Assembly: GCA_963713965.1 (NCBI GenBank)
Contig: OY970217.1
Location: 124,001 to 188,000 of the forward strand
Source: CALAGB01 sp963713965
GTDB taxonomy: Bacteria > Chloroflexota > Chloroflexia > Thermomicrobiales > Thermomicrobiaceae
Length of the DNA: 64,000 bases
Reading direction: 5' to 3'
The notes under the pieces were generated by a model, which saw only the letters and a list, made by a program, of their open reading frames with translations, did not search any database and was not told the origin of the DNA. The position numbers and the translations under genes are program-made. Shown here piece after piece: positions 60,751 to 64,000 of this stretch. The number at the start of each line of letters is the position of its first letter. Within the stretch, counting starts at the first letter, position 1.

Positions 60751-61950
60751 TCAGCGCTGGCGTTGAATGGCGGCCACGGCTTGATCGACGTCATCGGTGA
60801 CCAGAAGACAGAGACTCCCATCGCCGATCATGCGCATGGCGTGCGAAATCGCAGCTTGCTCGTCGGGCATCGAGAGGACGAGGGGAGGAATCTCATTTTG
60901 GGCGATCCCGTCGATGAGGAGATCGATATTCGCCCGGTGTATCTCTTCCGCGTGTAGGATGACCGCGCCGCCGAGTCGTCCAAGAAGACGTCCCGCTTCG
61001 ACGACCTGGTAATCGGGAAGGTGCGGGAAGCAGCCGGAGACGGTGATCATGCGGCGGTGGTGTTGGTGTCGAATGCCGCGCGTCAGGGAACGGAGCGTCC
61101 AGACTTGTCGTGCTGAATCGACCACGACAGTGGCGTTCTCGACCTGGAAAATGTTGCAGCTACCGGGAAGCCGATCTGGATCGGGATTGAACCGGCGCAG
61201 CGCTTCACGGATTGCCGTGTCCGGAATGTCGAGCCCGACCGCCAACGCCACCGCACACAGGATATTTTGCACCTGAAAGGTCAAGGCGCCGTCGAGCGTG
61301 AAATGCGCTTCACCGATGTCCAGGACGTGGCGGTTGATCGAGTGAGTACCAACCACGACGTGCCCGTCTCGCGCCCAGACCGCGGATCCGCCCGCATTGA
61401 GGTGTCGGCGCAGCGCCGGATTGCCGTGGTGCAGTGCGAACAGAACGACCTCGGCAGACGTGTGTTCAGCTGCTTCAAGGACGGCATGATCGTCGGCGTT
61501 CAGGATCAGCAACCCGTCCGGTCGAACCGCGCGTGCCACTATTGATTGTGCCAACGCGCCCTGGCTGGCTTCCGGGCTAATCAAACACTCCTCGTTGTTT
61601 CCGCACAGTGTCGAAATGGCCGCAAGCGGATATATGTGCTCGGGAAGACCAACTCCAGTCACCAGGGGTGTCTCGAGCTCCTGCACGGCGACGTCGAGCG
61701 CGCCCGACTGCGCCGCGCTCAGCACGTGGCTCCAGGGCCCAAGCTCACCGTCTTGCTTCAATCCATCAATGTAGACCCCGGTACTGGACCAGACGCCGGT
61801 CGATCTGCCGGCGGCGCGCAACATTTCATTTAGCAGCCAAACAATGGTCGATTTGCCACGGACGCCGGCGACCGCGACAAGGGGGAGGGATGTGGTGCGT
61901 GCGGTCTGGCGTGTGACTCTGGAAGCTTCGATGGATTGAACGTCGGTCAT
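60751..61950 (-). CDS. Mur-ligase-family ATP-dependent ligase (CapB/CphA-like)
   Basis: About 399 residues. The P-loop is VAVAGVRGKSTIVWLLNEM (GxRGKST). This differs from the GTxGKT of MurC-F and resembles the GIRGKS of poly-gamma-glutamate synthase CapB/PgsB. A central domain with CGNNEECLISPE and LILNADDHAVLEAAEH recalls the Mur ligase middle domain, and a C-terminal Rossmann-like domain follows (VVVDSARQVWTLRSLTRGI). It would join an amino acid or peptide by an acyl-phosphate step; the substrate is unknown. ATG at 61950, with an alternative GTG at 61959. Tightly linked to rdgB. Confidence 0.8.
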   Translation of the reverse strand: MTDVQSIEASRVTRQTARTTSLPLVAVAGVRGKSTIVWLLNEMLRAAGRSTGVWSSTGVYIDGLKQDGELGPWSHVLSAAQSGALDVAVQELETPLVTGVGLPEHIYPLAAISTLCGNNEECLISPEASQGALAQSIVARAVRPDGLLILNADDHAVLEAAEHTSAEVVLFALHHGNPALRRHLNAGGSAVWARDGHVVVGTHSINRHVLDIGEAHFTLDGALTFQVQNILCAVALAVGLDIPDTAIREALRRFNPDPDRLPGSCNIFQVENATVVVDSARQVWTLRSLTRGIRHQHHRRMITVSGCFPHLPDYQVVEAGRLLGRLGGAVILHAEEIHRANIDLLIDGIAQNEIPPLVLSMPDEQAAISHAMRMIGDGSLCLLVTDDVDQAVAAIQRQR

Positions 61951-61955
61951 TGATT

Positions 61956-62597
61956 TCACCCTGATGTTCTTATGGAGTCATCGACTCCAGCATTCAGTTT
62001 CGATTGATAGGCCTCCAGGAACGGAACGAGGCGGCCTGCTATGCTATGAAATGCTTTCCCACGATGACTTATTTCGTTCTTTTGGTCAAGAGAGAGCTCC
62101 GCGAACGTTCGCTCGATTCCAATTGGCTGGAAGAGCGGGTCGTATCCGAATCCGTGGTCACCTCTCGGGACTGAGAGGATAACACCTTCGGCGACTCCGT
62201 CGTCGTGAAGCTGTGATCCGTCGGGCGCGACCACGGCGACGACTGATCGAAAACGAGCCGTGCGCCGTTCACGTGTCACGTCCCGCAACATTTCGACGAG
62301 GAGCGCGTTGTTCTCGGGATCACTGGCGTCCTCGCCAGCGAATCGGGCCGACCGCACGCCGGGTCGGCCGTCCAACGCGTCCACTTCGAGTCCTGAATCG
62401 TCCGCGATGGCAACCATGCCTGAATCATGCGCCGCGGCTCTAGCTTTGAGCAACGCGTTCTCCAGGAACGTGTCGCCGGTCTCTTCCGGTAAGCTAATTC
62501 CTACGTCGTCGGCAGTGACGATTTCGATCCACTCGGGAAGGAGCTCTTTCAGCTCCCGAACTTTGCCACGATTGCTCGATGCCAGCACAACCCGCAT
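61956..62597 (-). CDS. rdgB: XTP/dITP diphosphatase (RdgB/HAM1)
   Basis: 213 residues. Removes inosine and xanthosine triphosphates from the nucleotide pool. VLASSNRGKVRELKELL is the N-terminal triphosphate-binding signature. IADDSGLEVDALDGRPGVRSARFAGE, PRGDHGFGYDPLFQP and DQKNEISHRGKAF complete the family pattern. The ATG at 62597 follows GGAGG and shares one base with the tatD stop codon (TGATG), indicating coupling. Part of the run glmS-tatD-rdgB-ligase on the minus strand. Confidence 0.95.
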   Translation of the reverse strand: MRVVLASSNRGKVRELKELLPEWIEIVTADDVGISLPEETGDTFLENALLKARAAAHDSGMVAIADDSGLEVDALDGRPGVRSARFAGEDASDPENNALLVEMLRDVTRERRTARFRSVVAVVAPDGSQLHDDGVAEGVILSVPRGDHGFGYDPLFQPIGIERTFAELSLDQKNEISHRGKAFHSIAGRLVPFLEAYQSKLNAGVDDSIRTSG

Positions 62598-63400
62598 CAG
62601 CCAGCACCTCCGCCGGTCGCTGTCACAGTCGCCGGCAAACAAAAGAGGTCCAACGCGTTGTTTGTGGTCGCGTTAGCTACCACGTCGACTGTGACGCCGC
62701 GAAGCTCAGCGATTCGTTCGACGATGAACGTGAGGAAACTGGGTTCGTTTCGTTCGCCCCGATGCGGACTCGGTGTCATGAACGGTGCGTCGGTTTCCAG
62801 CAAGATTCGATCGAGTGGGGCAACGTCAACCGCTTCACGCAGTTCCTTCAGCTTGCGATATGTCACGGCCCCACCGATCCCGATGTGCAAACCGAGATCG
62901 AGACAGGCCCGCAAGAAATCGGTGTTGCCGGTGAAGCAATGCATCACGCCACGATGCGGAGGATCTGCCGATCTGAGCACGTCGAGCGCGTCTTCCTCGG
63001 CATCTCGTTGATGCACGACAAACGGAAGGTCGAGTTCCTTTGCCAGCTCGATCTGCCGTGAAAACGCCTCCTTCTGGATCGACGCTGTGTCTGATTTCCA
63101 GTGGTAGTCGAGTCCCGTCTCGCCGATTGCAACCGCGTTGTGCTGAATTGCGGTCTCTCTCAGGCGAGATTCGAAGTCGTCGTTATAGCCTTCCGACTCG
63201 GTGGGATGAAGGCCAACAGCGAGGTGGAGTCCGGCATAGCGCAGACTCAGTCGCGCACCGGACTCCCATCGTTCGGGGTTGAATCCGATCAAGATCATCT
63301 GCTCAACACCTTCGTCCCAGGCTCGCTGGATAACCTCGTCCCGATCCGCGTCAAAGCGATCGAGATCAAGGTGACAATGAGTGTCGAGCAGTCGCGTCAC
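62597..63400 (-). CDS. tatD: TatD-family metal-dependent deoxyribonuclease
   Basis: 267 residues, TIM-barrel hydrolase. The metal ligands are DTHCHLDL at the N-terminus, GETGLDYHW (Glu), FVVHQRDA (His), GVMHCFTGN (His) and LLETDAPFMTP (Asp). Related proteins are 3'-5' exonucleases acting in DNA repair or quality control. The GTG at 63400 lies 2 bases after the glmS stop; a much longer frame upstream runs antisense-like through glmS and is rejected. Ends overlapping the rdgB start. Confidence 0.93.
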   Translation of the reverse strand: MTRLLDTHCHLDLDRFDADRDEVIQRAWDEGVEQMILIGFNPERWESGARLSLRYAGLHLAVGLHPTESEGYNDDFESRLRETAIQHNAVAIGETGLDYHWKSDTASIQKEAFSRQIELAKELDLPFVVHQRDAEEDALDVLRSADPPHRGVMHCFTGNTDFLRACLDLGLHIGIGGAVTYRKLKELREAVDVAPLDRILLETDAPFMTPSPHRGERNEPSFLTFIVERIAELRGVTVDVVANATTNNALDLFCLPATVTATGGGAG

Positions 63401-63402
63401 GA

Positions 63403-64000
63403 TTACTTCACCGTCACGCTCTTGGCGAGATTGCGCGGCTTGTCCGGGTCGTAACCGCGCAGCAGGGCCAGGTGATAACCGAGGAGCTGTGCCGGGATGA
63501 CGTTGATGATCGGTGAGGCGTCGCCAACGTCCGCGACCGGAATGTGAACGTCGAAGATGTGGTCGGTCTCCGGTGAGACGCCGATGATATTGCCCCCGCG
63601 GCTGCGCATTTCCATGGCTCCAGACAGGATGTCGTCGCGTGTTTCGTCGAGCGGCGAAAAGACGATTGCCGGCGTGCCCTTGTCGACCAGTGCGATGACC
63701 CCGTGTTTGAGCTCTCCGCCCGCGAACCCTTCCGCGTGCATGTAGCTGACTTCCTTGATCTTTAACGCCGCTTCTAGCGCTGTCGGGTACGAAAGGCCGC
63801 GCCCGATGATGAAGCAATGTTCACGATCCACGATCGATTCAGCGATCGAGTGGATGAGATCCACCGACGTTGGCGCAATCGCCTGCTCGATTCCGTCCAC
63901 GGTCTGCCACAAGAGTTCGCGCGCGACGTGCAGGCTACCGTTGAGCTCATGCGCTGCCATAAGCAGAATTGCGAGCTTCGCCGTGTACGCCTTGGTTGAC
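63403..64000 (-). CDS. glmS: Glucosamine-6-phosphate synthase, C-terminal part (cut by window edge)
   Basis: 199 residues of the C-terminal isomerase half are inside the window; the N-terminal glutaminase half lies beyond base 64000. The enzyme makes glucosamine-6-phosphate from fructose-6-phosphate and glutamine for cell-wall precursors. STKAYTAKLAILL and the second SIS domain (IIGRGLSYPTALEAALKIKEVSYMHAEGFAGGELKHG) are diagnostic. The C-terminal AKSVTVK gives the conserved DKPRNLAKSVTV(K/E) ending. Its stop is 2 bases before tatD, so the following three genes are probably co-transcribed with it. Confidence 0.95.
   Translation of the reverse strand, partial: STKAYTAKLAILLMAAHELNGSLHVARELLWQTVDGIEQAIAPTSVDLIHSIAESIVDREHCFIIGRGLSYPTALEAALKIKEVSYMHAEGFAGGELKHGVIALVDKGTPAIVFSPLDETRDDILSGAMEMRSRGGNIIGVSPETDHIFDVHIPVADVGDASPIINVIPAQLLGYHLALLRGYDPDKPRNLAKSVTVK

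Overview
The window looks like a piece of a Chloroflexota chromosome, most plausibly from the Thermomicrobia/Sphaerobacter side. This rests on gene content and recalled protein flavour, not on a search. DNA is about 60% G+C. Genes are tightly packed, with many 1-14 base overlaps and frequent GTG/TTG starts. Strong Shine-Dalgarno sequences and sigma70-type promoters, often with an extended -10 (TGnTATAAT), are common. No rRNA, CRISPR array, insertion sequence or prophage is visible. Four tRNA genes are present.

Layout. 1-4027 (minus): cysS (cut by the window edge), fmdB and polA. 4475-10420 (plus): MoxR ATPase, DUF58 protein, transglutaminase membrane protein and a ribokinase-like kinase. 10562-16896 (minus): proton pyrophosphatase hppA, then the caa3-type oxidase operon ctaC-ctaD-ctaE-ctaF. 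17283-19250 (plus): acetyl-CoA synthetase. 19356-22495 (minus): cupin, SDR and S9 peptidase. 23095-26987 (plus): a peptide-type ABC importer. 27000-28100 holds two decayed genes and a REP-like repeat, followed by a Leu-Val-Phe tRNA operon (minus). 28840-36012 (plus): TPR lipid-anchored/membrane protein, three glycosyltransferases with a small coiled protein, a Trm112-like protein, ruvB and queA. 36330-38730: pckA and a secreted cyclophilin. 39125-41354 (minus): class V aminotransferase, and a two-gene unit with a Rad52/ERF-like annealing protein behind a LexA-type box. 41593-44071: dnaN and recF, then tRNA-Gln. 44541-49425 (plus): class I fumarase (two subunits) and succinate dehydrogenase BACD in one overlapping operon. 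49454-49678: palindromes and a REP pair. 49723-53409 (minus): membrane protein, and the folate C1 operon fchA-folD-fhs. 53565-57784 (plus): tandem DnaA boxes, an XRE regulator and dnaE. 57773-64000 (minus): PolX, a deacylase, a Mur-ligase-like protein, rdgB, tatD and the end of glmS.

How the genes fit. The set describes an aerobic heterotroph with a TCA cycle (fumarase, Sdh), PEP carboxykinase, acetate activation, a cytochrome oxidase, a proton pyrophosphatase, folate one-carbon handling and peptide uptake. It also carries replication and repair genes (polA, dnaN, recF, dnaE, ruvB, a PolX and an SSAP-like protein).

The most notable observations are these. FolD has lost the usual cyclohydrolase lysine and is co-transcribed with a separate Fch-type cyclohydrolase. 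An SSAP-like gene has a textbook promoter overlapped by GAAC-N4-GTTC. PolX has lost polymerase aspartates but keeps its PHP domain. SdhA lacks the flavinylated histidine motif. Two abutting DnaA boxes sit at the promoter of the XRE-dnaE unit. A nested stem structure lies in the cysS leader.
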